A stretch of 64,000 nucleotides of DNA, from positions 2,108,001 to 2,172,000 of the forward strand of contig NZ_CP049872.1 of assembly GCF_011302915.1 (NCBI RefSeq), read 5' to 3'. Numbering within the stretch: position 1 is the stretch's first letter; each line of letters begins with the position of its first letter. Both the position numbers and the translations under genes were made by a program. Shown piece after piece: positions 7,711-15,406 of this stretch. Source of the stretch: Thermomonas sp. HDW16. GTDB lineage: Bacteria > Pseudomonadota > Gammaproteobacteria > Xanthomonadales > Xanthomonadaceae. A model generated the notes under the pieces. The model saw nothing but the letters and a program-made list of their open reading frames with translations, was not told the DNA's origin and ran no database searches.

Positions 7711-8622
7711 TCAGTTGTTGCTGATTTGCGCCGGCTCGAGACCCGTGTCGTCAATGACACATTTGGCCCGCTGGGGAAGCTCTACCCCCAGCGCGTTTTT
7801 CGCCTGGAATGTGAACATGACAGCGATGTTGCCGGTGGGTGCGCGATAGACGCTGGTATTCAACAGGTCGCGGTCAAAGGTCGATGGGAAGTTCAGCTGA
7901 CTTTTGACGCTATCCTCGCAAGCGGTGATCGCAGTTACATCACTAATGGCAGCAGTTTTGGCGTTCTTGGATACGACGCCGGCGTCTGATTTCAAATCGT
8001 CTTCGCTAACGTAGAAGCGCTGGCCATTCTTGCAATCGACGTAAAAAACCGCCTGTTGCTTCGGCTTACCCCGATCCGAGAGCCCCACTATCTCCACATA
8101 GTCGCAGCTGGCGGACTGGGCCACCTTCTCCGCCGCTTTCGGCATTGCGGCATTGATCCGCTTGACGCCAGCGCTGCCCCATTCGCGACGGGTCTTTTCC
8201 CAGCCATCGCCCTCGATCAAAAACACCGCGTCTGGGCTGATTTTCCTGCTCACATCCACCTTGGCAGGTGCCGCGGGGGTGGCAGGTGTTGGCGTTGGGG
8301 TAGTGGCACTAACGGGGGCTGGCGCAGCTTGGCCCGCCACCGTTGCGGCTGGCTCGGCTGCTGACTTCGACGGCTCGGAGTTGATCACGGCAATAGCCAG
8401 ACCAGCAAAGAAGCAAACAAGCCCAATGCCGATTGCTGCTCCATTGCGCGCTACCGGGGAGATGAAACGACCAATCCAAGCCCCGGAAGGCGGAATGATC
8501 ACCAATACACCTATGGCCATGACCAGGAACGCGATGAACGCCCCGGTGAAAAGCGCTCCCAGGGCCGTGAACCCAAGAAACAGACCCAACACCCAGCGAA
8601 GCACTTTCAGCAGCATGTCCAT
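7711..8622 (-). CDS. Element-borne membrane protein of unknown function
   Basis: 303 residues starting MDMLLKVLRWVLG at the ATG ending at 8622, with an AGGGGG ribosome site upstream. Three hydrophobic segments occupy about 5-30, 30-50 and 60-82. A Pro/Ala/Thr-rich linker (about 85-120) is followed by a soluble domain (120-303) with conserved-looking Cys residues (near SCDYVEI, VDCKNG, TACEDS and KCVIDD). The domain does not match a family I know. It converges with the RepL-like gene and diverges from the small basic protein gene. It is the only sizeable non-mobility gene of the element. Confidence 0.75.
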   Translation of the reverse strand: MDMLLKVLRWVLGLFLGFTALGALFTGAFIAFLVMAIGVLVIIPPSGAWIGRFISPVARNGAAIGIGLVCFFAGLAIAVINSEPSKSAAEPAATVAGQAAPAPVSATTPTPTPATPAAPAKVDVSRKISPDAVFLIEGDGWEKTRREWGSAGVKRINAAMPKAAEKVAQSASCDYVEIVGLSDRGKPKQQAVFYVDCKNGQRFYVSEDDLKSDAGVVSKNAKTAAISDVTAITACEDSVKSQLNFPSTFDRDLLNTSVYRAPTGNIAVMFTFQAKNALGVELPQRAKCVIDDTGLEPAQISNN

Positions 8623-8735
8623 GTGTTTCCCCCTTGCTATTCCCCAGACTGTACATAAAAACGATTTAGGGGAGGCGGCGACTTGTGTCCCCGGTCTTTT
8701 TTGCTAGGTGTGTACACCCCGCCCCGAGAAAGACA

Positions 8736-8987
8736 ATGCCTGATAGTACGAAAGCAACCCGGGCCGCATTCCGTGCGCTTTTGGATCAGTTGGCCAAAAT
8801 CCGGGCCAAACAACAGCCGCAGCCACCGCCCGCGCCGAGTGGCCCCGTCCGCAAGACCCGCGTGAATGTGCGCGAGTTCCTGCGCGACAAAGAAGGAGAC
8901 AACTGGTGGGACAGCAGTGGCGACGGAGACCCGTGGATTGGCCTGCGTCCCAGGCCGAGACCACGCGGGCCACGCCGACGCCGTTGA
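8736..8987 (+). CDS. Small basic protein of the element
   Basis: 83 residues from the ATG at 8736. The N-terminal 25 residues can form a helix (AAFRALLDQLAKIRAKQQ). A short Pro-rich stretch follows, then VNVREFLRDKEGDNWW, and the protein ends in an Arg/Pro-rich tail (RPRPRPRGPRRRR). The strong net positive charge suggests DNA or RNA binding, but no family is recognised. There is no clear ribosome site. An inverted repeat (GGTGTGTACACC, 8707-8718) lies 17 bases upstream of the start and could be an operator. Confidence 0.5.
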   Translation: MPDSTKATRAAFRALLDQLAKIRAKQQPQPPPAPSGPVRKTRVNVREFLRDKEGDNWWDSSGDGDPWIGLRPRPRPRGPRRRR

Positions 8988-9022
8988 TGGCCAGTGTTGA
9001 CGCAACCCAGGAGCGGCAAAAC

Positions 9023-10318
9023 TCACGCCCAGGGTGGGCGAGGTTTCGGTAACACCCGCGCCCTGGGCGCGGGTTGTTGCTTTGGAGCAGGAGGCGGAGG
9101 CGCGCTGCCGCTCGCCTGGAAACTCACCAGCGGTAGGCGACGGCTGCGCCGGTAGGCCGGCGACTTCTCGCGGATCAAATCGGCCTCGGTGGCAGAAACG
9201 GCCCAGATGGGCGGGCGGCCACGCCTCCGGCTTCCCGCCCGCGTGCCGTAGAACGCCAGGCTTTCGGTTGATCGGTGGCCCATCACTTGGGCGGCGAAAT
9301 GGGCCGCCCCTTTCGGGTTGGCCGTAGCCGGGTCGGTAATCCAGGCTTTGAGGTCGCTCCCGAAGGCGTGGCGGAACGAGTAGCAGGAAAGACGATGCCG
9401 CGCCAAAGCCTTGTTGAGGCTACGGTAGTCGGCCTGGTTGGTGGTGAGAGTGAAGACCCCGCCCCGGGCGTCGGCTGTGGCCCGTAGGGCCGTCGCAGCT
9501 AGCCCGGCGGCTTCCACTAGCAGGGTGCGGGTGTGGTGGCCGCGCTCGTTGTCCACCTTCGCGCCCTTGATTTCCACTTGGAGCATGGGCCGCCCGTCGA
9601 GGTCGGTCGCCTGTATCCGGCCGCCCGCCATCATCTCGGCAGGCCGCAGGCCCGTCAGGGCCAGCAGGGCCAGCCGTTCGGCATGGCGGGCGGCCAGGGT
9701 GTCCCCCCGTACCGGGGGGCCGCCCTTGGCCGCCGGAAACAGCAGGGCCGCCACGGCTAGGTCAGGCTCCGGCGGCGTGTCCCGCCTCCGGCTCTTGCTG
9801 GGCGGGCGCTTGCCCTGCTTGGCCAGGGCTTTCCCCTTGGCCGCCCAGGTCAGGCGTGTGCGGGGCTGGCAGAACCAGCCATCCAGGGCCACCGCCAGGC
9901 GGTGGGCCTCGGCGGTCAGGCGTTGCGCGTTGTCCAGGTCGCCCGCCTTGCGGGCGCGTTCACTGGCCGCGCGCCAGCGTCGTACATCGTCCGCCATGCA
10001 GTACCGGCAGGCTGTCCGCAGCCGCTGCCAATGGGCCGGGCTGGTGGCCGCTTCCAGCGGCGACACCCCCCGCGCCCGCAGCCGGTCATAGTCGGCCCGA
10101 TACTTCGCCAGGGTTTCCGCCTTGACCGATCGCGCCGGGAAGTCGTCCAGGATCGCCCGGGTCTGCTTGTCGGCTTCCAGTGTCCAGGGCTTGCCTGACC
10201 CGGCGGCGGCTTGCTGGGCGGACTGCTTCGCCTCGGCCAATGGGCCGGCGTGCGCAGCCTCCCAGCCACCCGCCAGACGCGCCCGTTCATACTTCGGCGG
10301 CGCGTCCTGCGCGGTCAA
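9023..10318 (-). CDS. Tyrosine recombinase-like protein, second integrase of the element
   Basis: 431 residues. The C-terminal half has the recombinase boxes: LLALTGLRPAEMMAG with the box I Arg (about residue 225), CYSFRHAFGSDL where the usual His-x-x-Arg reads Tyr-Ser-Phe-Arg, and VMGHRSTESLAFYG with the GH and candidate nucleophile Tyr (about 350). An unusually long Arg/Pro-rich tail follows. No ATG or GTG fits; the start appears to be TTG at 10318, overlapping the TGA of a short upstream frame (GTTGA), which suggests coupled translation. It may serve excision, dimer resolution or a second att site. Confidence 0.8.
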   Translation of the reverse strand: MTAQDAPPKYERARLAGGWEAAHAGPLAEAKQSAQQAAAGSGKPWTLEADKQTRAILDDFPARSVKAETLAKYRADYDRLRARGVSPLEAATSPAHWQRLRTACRYCMADDVRRWRAASERARKAGDLDNAQRLTAEAHRLAVALDGWFCQPRTRLTWAAKGKALAKQGKRPPSKSRRRDTPPEPDLAVAALLFPAAKGGPPVRGDTLAARHAERLALLALTGLRPAEMMAGGRIQATDLDGRPMLQVEIKGAKVDNERGHHTRTLLVEAAGLAATALRATADARGGVFTLTTNQADYRSLNKALARHRLSCYSFRHAFGSDLKAWITDPATANPKGAAHFAAQVMGHRSTESLAFYGTRAGSRRRGRPPIWAVSATEADLIREKSPAYRRSRRLPLVSFQASGSAPPPPAPKQQPAPRARVLPKPRPPWA

Positions 10319-10497
10319 CTCCGTTGCCCGCGTGCGCCCTTCACTCTCGCTCCGGGCGCGGGGGCCGCGCCCCCGTTTTGCCTTTTCGGCAATCGCTCAC
10401 GCTCTTGCCTGGCAAAACTCCCCCCATTGTCGGTCGTTAGCACGCCCGACAATGGGGAGGAGCGGCGGCGCTGTTCAGGTTCGTTTTTGCTGGGCAT
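10315..10497 (-). CDS. Possible 60-residue leader frame overlapping integrase 2
   Basis: An ATG-initiated frame of 60 residues (MPSKNEPEQRRRSS to GARGQRS) whose TGA overlaps the TTG start of the second integrase. It is Arg/Pro-rich and has no recognised family. It also contains a perfect 12-bp inverted repeat at the DNA level (10422-10457), so it may be only a translated leader. It is listed because it could supply ribosomes to the weak TTG start. Confidence 0.25.
   Translation of the reverse strand: MPSKNEPEQRRRSSPLSGVLTTDNGGSFARQERERLPKRQNGGAAPAPGARVKGARGQRS
10422..10457. repeat. 12-bp inverted repeat upstream of integrase 2
   Basis: CCCCATTGTCGG (10422-10433) and its exact complement (10446-10457) with a 12-base spacer. 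It lies about 105 bases upstream of the TTG start of the second integrase. It could be an operator, a recombination site or an mRNA hairpin masking translation. Confidence 0.5.
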
Positions 10498-10618
10498 GTC
10501 CCAGAGTAGGCAACGCGGAAGCGCCGGCTAGTTGCGGCTTGCGCTGTTTGCGCGAATGGGAACGAAAAACGGAAAACGGACCAGATGGCGTTAGCGCCCC
10601 CGGGTCATGACCCACCTA

Positions 10619-12193
10619 TCAGGTGGGCTCCACCTTCCGCCGTCCCTGCTTCGCCTGTTCCGGGGCCGCGCCAACCGCCAGCAGAGGCCGCAGGCCGTCC
10701 AGGTCGATGACGCCTGCGGCGGCCCAGTTCAGCTCTGGATGGCAGGCCTTCGCCACGGCGGCCAGCGAGGTTATGCGCCTGCCGTTTTCGTCGCGGCCGT
10801 AGCTGTTCACATGGTCGCCGTCGAGCGTGCTGGTCTTCTCGGTCAGGTCGTGGCCGACATATCGCTCACGCCAGCCCTGGGATACGCCTTCCATTTTCTG
10901 GATGACGGTGGCGCGGAACGAGTGAAGCCCCATCTTTTTTTTGCCGCGTGGAGCTATGCCCCACGCTTTCAGGGCCACCTGGAAGGCTTTGGAGGTGGAG
11001 GCAGCGGGGCCGTTCTGGGTCAGCAGGTTGCCGGGGAATAGCCGGGTCTCCCCGGCGGCCTTCCTGGCTTCCACCCGATCCAGCAGGCCCAGGGCCAGCA
11101 GATCGGGATGGATGGGGATTTTTCGGATACTGGCGTCGCTCTTGGTGGTCTTGTCCTCGGCCAGGTTATTGATGTCCAAAACCGCGATGCCCGTGTCTTC
11201 GTCGGGGCCAACGTCCACCAGCTCCAACCGGGCCAGTTCGTTTGACCTGGCCCCGGTGTACAGGGCCAGCACCACTAGCCAGCGGTCTTTGAGCGTCGGC
11301 AGGGCGGCGAACGCGTCGGGCGCGAACATCGCCCGTAACTGCTCCGTCTTGAAGGCTTGGAAGCCCGTGCCGCGCTTGGGCGCCTTGTCCGCAGCCGTCA
11401 GGCGGATATGACCGGCTGCCGGGTTGGTCTTGTCGTCGGGGTAGTAGCCTGCGCCCTGGGCCCATTTGAAAAACCGGGTCAGGTAGGACTGGACGTTCGC
11501 GGCAGAGCTGCGCGCGAGACCGCCGGCCATCAGGTGATCGTAGAACTGGCCGCAGCGGCTGCGGTGGATGGTGTACAGCCGGGTTCCGGGCTTTACGAAG
11601 CCGGCGAAGGCGTCCCCGGCGGGTTTGAGCTTGCTGTTGAAGGTCTTGAACCGCGTCGGGGACTTCCAACTCGGTAACTCGGCTTTGAGCCAGAACTCCA
11701 CCGCCTGATCCGTTCGGCAGATATGGACGCCCGGGGGCGGGCCGGGGGGCGGGGCCGCGTCGTTGACGGACGGCGCGGGCAGGTTCGCCAACGGGCCGGC
11801 ACCGCCATACAGGTCGGCCAGCAACTTGGTTGCTTTCATCGCGGCGGCCAAGTCGGCCGCCTTGTCGTCGCTGTCCGGCATTTCGATTGAGTGGCCGGAG
11901 GCGTGCGTGACCTTCCAATCTTTCGGCTTGCGCCCGCCGGTCAGGCCCAGGGCTTCTGCGAGTTCGTCATCGTCGTTTTTCTCCCACGCCATGCCGGTTT
12001 TCTCCACGCGAGCAATGGCCGCATGGTAGGCGAGCAACAACGCGCCTGACCATGCATGCGCGAGGCGGGGGTCATGCGTCCGCAGGGCGCGCCGGATCTC
12101 GCCGCGCCCGAAGTGGCGGCGCAGGTGCTTGGGGATCACCAACCGGAAGGTGAAACCGCTGGGGCGGTGGAGCAAATACCGAGGCAGGCGCAT
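10619..12193 (-). CDS. Tyrosine-type integrase of the element
   Basis: 524 residues from the ATG ending at 12193 (MRLPRYLLHRPSGFTFRLV). The frame continues upstream through the tRNA-Ser gene, but that part is translated tRNA and not protein. The N-terminal part resembles the DUF6538-type start seen in many proteobacterial phage integrases. The catalytic residues are box I Arg (LYTGARSNELARL, about residue 325), His-x-x-Arg (GLHSFRATVI, about 430), GH (VGHDL) and the Tyr nucleophile (VNSYGRD, about 475). It sits next to attR, the usual place for a tRNA-targeting integrase. The GTACCA repeats lie directly in front of its start codon, suggesting autoregulation. Confidence 0.92.
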   Translation of the reverse strand: MRLPRYLLHRPSGFTFRLVIPKHLRRHFGRGEIRRALRTHDPRLAHAWSGALLLAYHAAIARVEKTGMAWEKNDDDELAEALGLTGGRKPKDWKVTHASGHSIEMPDSDDKAADLAAAMKATKLLADLYGGAGPLANLPAPSVNDAAPPPGPPPGVHICRTDQAVEFWLKAELPSWKSPTRFKTFNSKLKPAGDAFAGFVKPGTRLYTIHRSRCGQFYDHLMAGGLARSSAANVQSYLTRFFKWAQGAGYYPDDKTNPAAGHIRLTAADKAPKRGTGFQAFKTEQLRAMFAPDAFAALPTLKDRWLVVLALYTGARSNELARLELVDVGPDEDTGIAVLDINNLAEDKTTKSDASIRKIPIHPDLLALGLLDRVEARKAAGETRLFPGNLLTQNGPAASTSKAFQVALKAWGIAPRGKKKMGLHSFRATVIQKMEGVSQGWRERYVGHDLTEKTSTLDGDHVNSYGRDENGRRITSLAAVAKACHPELNWAAAGVIDLDGLRPLLAVGAAPEQAKQGRRKVEPT

Positions 12194-12196
12194 GAT

Positions 12197-12216
12197 TGTA
12201 CCAATCCATGTACCAG
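12197..12216 (+). repeat. Paired GTACCA repeats, right end (arm-type site?)
   Basis: TGTACCA-N6-GTACCAG, the same 13-base spacing and orientation as at 6740-6759. It lies 56 bases inside attR and 4 bases upstream of the integrase start codon, so protein bound here could both form the recombination complex and shut off integrase expression. Confidence 0.55.
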
Positions 12217-12236
12217 GCCGTTTTCTCCCAAAAATG

Positions 12237-12263
12237 AAAAAACCCCTGAAAAACAGGGGTTTT
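12237..12263 (-). terminator. Terminator between tRNA-Ser(GGA) and integrase
   Basis: Stem AAAACCCCTG/CAGGGGTTTT (12239-12248 with 12254-12263), five-base loop, followed on the minus strand by TTTTTT. It ends transcription leaving the tRNA gene before the integrase. It belongs to the integrated element, so the element brought its own terminator to the tRNA's 3' side. Confidence 0.8.
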
Positions 12264-12271
12264 GTGCAAAC

Positions 12272-12288
12272 TGGCGGAGAGAGGGGGA
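12272..12288 (-). repeat. attR: 3' end of tRNA-Ser(GGA)
   Basis: The 17 bases identical to attL at 6666-6682. They cover CCA, the discriminator, the 3' acceptor strand and part of the T-stem, so integration leaves the tRNA sequence intact. Confidence 0.85.
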
Positions 12289-12364
12289 TTCGAACCCCCG
12301 AAGCGCGGTTTAGACGCTTACACACTTTCCAGGCGTGCTCCTTCAACCGCTCGGACACCTCTCC
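12272..12364 (-). tRNA. tRNA-Ser(GGA)
   Basis: 93 bases including encoded CCA. The acceptor stem GGAGAGG pairs with CCTCTCC. The anticodon stem CACGC/GTGTG holds loop CTGGAAA with anticodon GGA. A long variable arm typical of serine tRNAs and the T-arm GGGGGTTCGAATCCCCC are present. It reads UCC and UCU codons and is the integration target of the element to its left. Its pre-insertion downstream neighbour would have been ffs. Confidence 0.95.
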
Positions 12365-12447
12365 GCTGGAACCCGGAAGACCGCGTTGCGGCGGCGTTCC
12401 GGGCCGCGCAGTTTAGCGGCTGGCCCGCCCCGCGACAAGGAAACCGC

Positions 12448-12864
12448 TCAGGGCGCCGGATGCAGCCAGCCGGCGTCGCCCTCGGCGTAGCGCTCGCGCT
12501 TCCAGATCGGCACCCGCGCCTTGACCTCGTCGATGATCCAGCGGCAGGCGGCAAACGCCGCGTCGCGATGCGCGGCGGACACGCCCACCCACACTGCCAT
12601 TTCGCCGATGGCGAGCTCGCCGATGCGGTGGGTGCACACGGCCTCGACGATATCGAAACGATGCATCGCATCCGCCAGGATCGCCTCGCCTTCGCGTTCG
12701 GCCAGCTCGGCGTAGGCCTCGTAATGCAGGCCGGTCACCGCGCGGCCGTCGTTGTGATCGCGCACCCAGCCCTCGAAGCTGGTGCAGGCGCCGGCGCGCG
12801 CATCGCGCAAACGCGACTGCATCGCGACGGGATCGATGGCCGATGCCGACAAGACGAAACGCAC
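12448..12864 (-). CDS. moaE: Molybdopterin synthase catalytic subunit
   Basis: 138 residues from a GTG at 12864, preceded by GGAGG eight bases earlier inside the end of moaD. A TTG one codon upstream is an alternative. Family motifs are GACTSFEGWVRDHNDG and LHYEAYAELAE near the N-terminus, HRIGELAIGE in the middle and the active-site lysines in VPIWKRE near residue 120. MoaE with thiocarboxylated MoaD converts precursor Z (cPMP) to molybdopterin. It is the last gene of the moaACDE run. Confidence 0.95.
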   Translation of the reverse strand: MRFVLSASAIDPVAMQSRLRDARAGACTSFEGWVRDHNDGRAVTGLHYEAYAELAEREGEAILADAMHRFDIVEAVCTHRIGELAIGEMAVWVGVSAAHRDAAFAACRWIIDEVKARVPIWKRERYAEGDAGWLHPAP

Positions 12865-12868
12865 CAAC

Positions 12869-13114
12869 TCAGCCTCCACTGACCGGCGGGATGAACGCGA
12901 CGGTCGTGCCGTCGCGCGGCGCATCGCTCCAGCTCGCGAACGCGCCATCCACCGCCACGCGCAGCCGCGCTTGCGGGAAGGCCAGGCCATGACGCACCTG
13001 CAGTTCGGCGTACAACGCGGAAAGGTCCGTCGCAGCGGTCACCACCTGTTCGCTGGCGATACCCGCGGCGTCGCGCAAGGATGCGAAATACAGCACCTCG
13101 ACATGCGCGCTCAT
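12869..13114 (-). CDS. moaD: Molybdopterin synthase sulfur carrier subunit
   Basis: 81 residues, ubiquitin-like, ending in the required Gly-Gly (PPVSGG), which is adenylated and converted to a thiocarboxylate. Normal length for MoaD. It overlaps the end of moaC by 4 bases (ATGA) and abuts moaE, so the three products are probably made in matched amounts. Confidence 0.95.
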   Translation of the reverse strand: MSAHVEVLYFASLRDAAGIASEQVVTAATDLSALYAELQVRHGLAFPQARLRVAVDGAFASWSDAPRDGTTVAFIPPVSGG

Positions 13115-13602
13115 GTCAGCGCCCCGACATCACGCTTGCCTCCGCGCTTGCCCAGCAATTTCGCCGGGCCGATCACGATGGCATGGCTTAGCGCCTTGCA
13201 CATGTCATACACCGTCAGCGCGGCCACGGTGGCGCCGGTCAGCGCCTCCATCTCCACCCCGGTGCGGTGCACGGTCTTGACCGTGCAGTCGATGCGCAGG
13301 GTGCGCGCATCCTGCCAGTCGATGGAAAAACGACAGCCGTCGATGGGCAGCGGATGGCAGAACGGGATCAGTTCGTGGGTGCGCTTCACCGCCATGGTGC
13401 CGGCGATGATCGCGGTATCGACGATCCCGCCCTTGGCGCTTTTCAGACCGTTCGCGCGCAGTTGCTCAGCGACCGCGGCCGGGAATTTCACCCGGCATTC
13501 GGCGCGTGCCTCGCGTGCGGTCGCCTGCTTCGCGGATACGTCGACCATCGCCGGTCGGCCGGCGGGATCGAGGTGGGTGAGTTTGTTCGATGTGCGTGCC
13601 AT
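13111..13602 (-). CDS. moaC: Cyclic pyranopterin monophosphate synthase
   Basis: 163 residues from the ATG at 13602 ([23 protein letters not shown], the family's standard opening). Motifs are [30 protein letters not shown], visible in pieces, and [21 protein letters not shown] with the catalytic Asp-Met-Cys-Lys. It acts after MoaA in cPMP formation. It lies 34 bases after moaA and overlaps moaD. Confidence 0.96.
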   Translation of the reverse strand: MARTSNKLTHLDPAGRPAMVDVSAKQATAREARAECRVKFPAAVAEQLRANGLKSAKGGIVDTAIIAGTMAVKRTHELIPFCHPLPIDGCRFSIDWQDARTLRIDCTVKTVHRTGVEMEALTGATVAALTVYDMCKALSHAIVIGPAKLLGKRGGKRDVGALT

Positions 13603-13636
13603 GCGCGGATTATCACCCAGCCGCAATCGTGCGGAC

Positions 13637-14644
13637 TCAGCCGCCAACCAGGTACATCTCGACATGCTTGCGCGAAGCGCCTGCCTCGCTGCGGATTTCG
13701 CTGTAGCGATCCGCGCGCTTCGACCACAGGCCGGCAACATGCCGTGCCAGCGCATCGTCGCCTTGAGCCAACACCCCACGCAGGTCGTGGCCCTGCCCCG
13801 CGAACAGGCAGGTGTACATCTGCCCATCGGCAGAGACACGGGCGCGGTGGCAGTCGCCGCAGAACGGCGCGGTCACCGAGCTGACGAAGCCGACTTCGCC
13901 ACGTCCGTCTTCGTAGGCATAGCGCTCCGCCACCTCGCCGCGATAGTTCGCATCCAGTGCACGCAGCGGCCAGCGCGCGGCGATGCGGTCGCGCAGCTCG
14001 GCCGAAGGCAGCACGCGTTCGCGCAGCCAGCCGTTGCAAGTGCCCACGTCCATGTACTCGATGAAACGCAGCACATGGCCATGCTCGCGGGCGAATTCGG
14101 CAAGGGTTTCGATGCCGGCACCGTTCACCCCGCGCTGGACCACGCAATTGAGCTTGATCGGGGCGAAACCGGCGGCCTGCGCCGCCTCGATGCCGGCCAG
14201 CACATCGCGCAATTCGCCGCGACCGCCGGACATCGCGCGGAACGCCTCGGCATCCAGCGTGTCCAGGCTGACCGTGATTCGCCGCAAGCCGGCATCGCGC
14301 AGGGCTTGCGCGTGGGCAGCCAGCAGCGAGCCATTGGTGGTCAGGGCGAGATCCTCGATGCCGTCGATCGCAGCCAAACGCGCCACCAATTCCGGCAAGC
14401 GTTTGCGCAGCAAGGGTTCGCCACCGGTCAGGCGCAACTTGCGCACGCCGAGTTTGGCGAAGCCGCGCACGAGCGTCTCGATCTCGTCGAACGACAGACG
14501 CGAGGCCGCATCCAGCCCGTGGTCATCGGCGATGCGATCCGCCGGCATGCAATACGGGCAACGGAAGTTGCAGGCTTCGATCAACGACAACCGCAGGTCA
14601 CGCAATGGCCGCGCCAATGCGTCGCGCGGCGACAGGTCACTCAT
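13637..14644 (-). CDS. moaA: GTP 3',8-cyclase
   Basis: 335 residues, radical SAM enzyme. The N-terminal cluster motif is [12 protein letters not shown] (Cys25, 29, 32). The C-terminal second cluster is visible around [19 protein letters not shown], and the conserved C-terminal Gly-Gly (MYLVGG) is present. It catalyses the first step of molybdenum cofactor synthesis from GTP. The start overlaps the stop of the MBL hydrolase gene by 4 bases. Confidence 0.96.
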   Translation of the reverse strand: MSDLSPRDALARPLRDLRLSLIEACNFRCPYCMPADRIADDHGLDAASRLSFDEIETLVRGFAKLGVRKLRLTGGEPLLRKRLPELVARLAAIDGIEDLALTTNGSLLAAHAQALRDAGLRRITVSLDTLDAEAFRAMSGGRGELRDVLAGIEAAQAAGFAPIKLNCVVQRGVNGAGIETLAEFAREHGHVLRFIEYMDVGTCNGWLRERVLPSAELRDRIAARWPLRALDANYRGEVAERYAYEDGRGEVGFVSSVTAPFCGDCHRARVSADGQMYTCLFAGQGHDLRGVLAQGDDALARHVAGLWSKRADRYSEIRSEAGASRKHVEMYLVGG

Positions 14645-15405
14645 CCTGGCTCCGCATCGGTCGGCCTGTGCAGCGGCACGATTTCACCCGGCACGCCGAC
14701 GCGATGGCCACGCGCGCGCAGCGCCTCGCCGTCTGCCTCACTGGCGTAGTGGTAGAGCAGGCAGCGCGCCAGCAGTTCGCGTGGGTATTCGCGCTCCAGG
14801 TCGTCGATGCCGCTATGCGATGGATTGCCTTCCAACGCGCAGTCATGGGCGATCAGTTCATCGGAAGCGGCGTACTTCGCCAGCATTTCCGGGATCGGCC
14901 GGGTATCGCCGGTCCACACCAGGCTGCCCGGCAGGCGCAGCGCGAACGCGGTCTCCGGCCAATGATGGCGCGCCGGGAATACCTCCAAGCGCACGCCGTC
15001 GTGCCAGAAATGATCGCCGACCGGGATTACCCGGAACGCGTCCCAGAAATTCACCCCGCCTTCGGCCAGCGCGTTCGGATAGCTGGCCACGCGCTGGTGC
15101 AACAGCGGCAGCAGCGGCACCGGCACGTACAGGCGCACCTCGCCGCGATGCGCGTCATCGAAATAGCTGGCCACGAACAAGCGTTCGAAGCCGGCGATAT
15201 GGTCCATGTGCGCATGGGTCATGAACAGCGCGGCGGGGATGCCGCCATAGGTTCGTCCATACGCGGTCAGCCCTTCGCCACCGCAGTCGATGGTCAGCCA
15301 CGGCGCGCCATCGCGTTCGATGGTGGCCATCGCCGAGCCCAATTCCACCGCCGAGGCGTTGCCGACCCCGAGCAGGCGCAGCTGCCAGTCGCTTTCCTGG
15401 TTCAT
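14641..15405 (-). CDS. MBL-fold metallo-hydrolase
   Basis: 254 residues from the ATG at 15405 (MNQESDWQLRLLGVGNASAVELG). The zinc site HAHMDH is at about residues 77-82; further ligands can be placed at the His of PARHHWPE, the Asp of WTGDTRP and the His of LIAHDC. The N-terminal LGVGNA pattern and overall layout resemble RNase Z/phosphodiesterase-like members. The substrate is unknown. It is sandwiched between kdkA (1-base gap) and moaA (4-base overlap), but no molybdenum role is known for it. Confidence 0.85.
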   Translation of the reverse strand: MNQESDWQLRLLGVGNASAVELGSAMATIERDGAPWLTIDCGGEGLTAYGRTYGGIPAALFMTHAHMDHIAGFERLFVASYFDDAHRGEVRLYVPVPLLPLLHQRVASYPNALAEGGVNFWDAFRVIPVGDHFWHDGVRLEVFPARHHWPETAFALRLPGSLVWTGDTRPIPEMLAKYAASDELIAHDCALEGNPSHSGIDDLEREYPRELLARCLLYHYASEADGEALRARGHRVGVPGEIVPLHRPTDAEPG

Positions 15406-15406
15406 C

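Larger units (their letters stand above)
6666..12288. mobile_element. Integrated element in tRNA-Ser(GGA)
   Basis: About 5.6 kb bounded by two identical 17-bp copies (6666-6682 and 12272-12288) of the last bases of tRNA-Ser(GGA), including CCA. The whole tRNA gene is on the right side and only its 3' fragment on the left, the normal outcome of tyrosine-recombinase integration into a tRNA 3' end. Contents left to right: a four-hairpin array, a RepL-like winged-helix gene, an unknown membrane protein, a small basic protein, a second recombinase and the main integrase next to the intact tRNA. No transfer, capsid or toxin genes are seen, so it looks like a small plasmid-like or satellite element. 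Confidence 0.85.

Noticed and set aside
8707..8718. Operator GGTGTGTACACC between the element's divergent genes
   Set aside because: Only 5-bp arms, single occurrence seen; mentioned with the neighbouring gene but too weak to list alone.
9055..9074. Hairpin CCCGCGCCC/GGGCGCGGG as terminator of the second integrase
   Set aside because: It lies inside the 3' end of the integrase coding region and reflects Pro/Ala/Arg codons.
12194..12358. N-terminal extension of the integrase reading through tRNA-Ser(GGA)
   Set aside because: The extra 55 residues are a translation of the tRNA gene and the terminator; the integrase family start fits the ATG at 12193.
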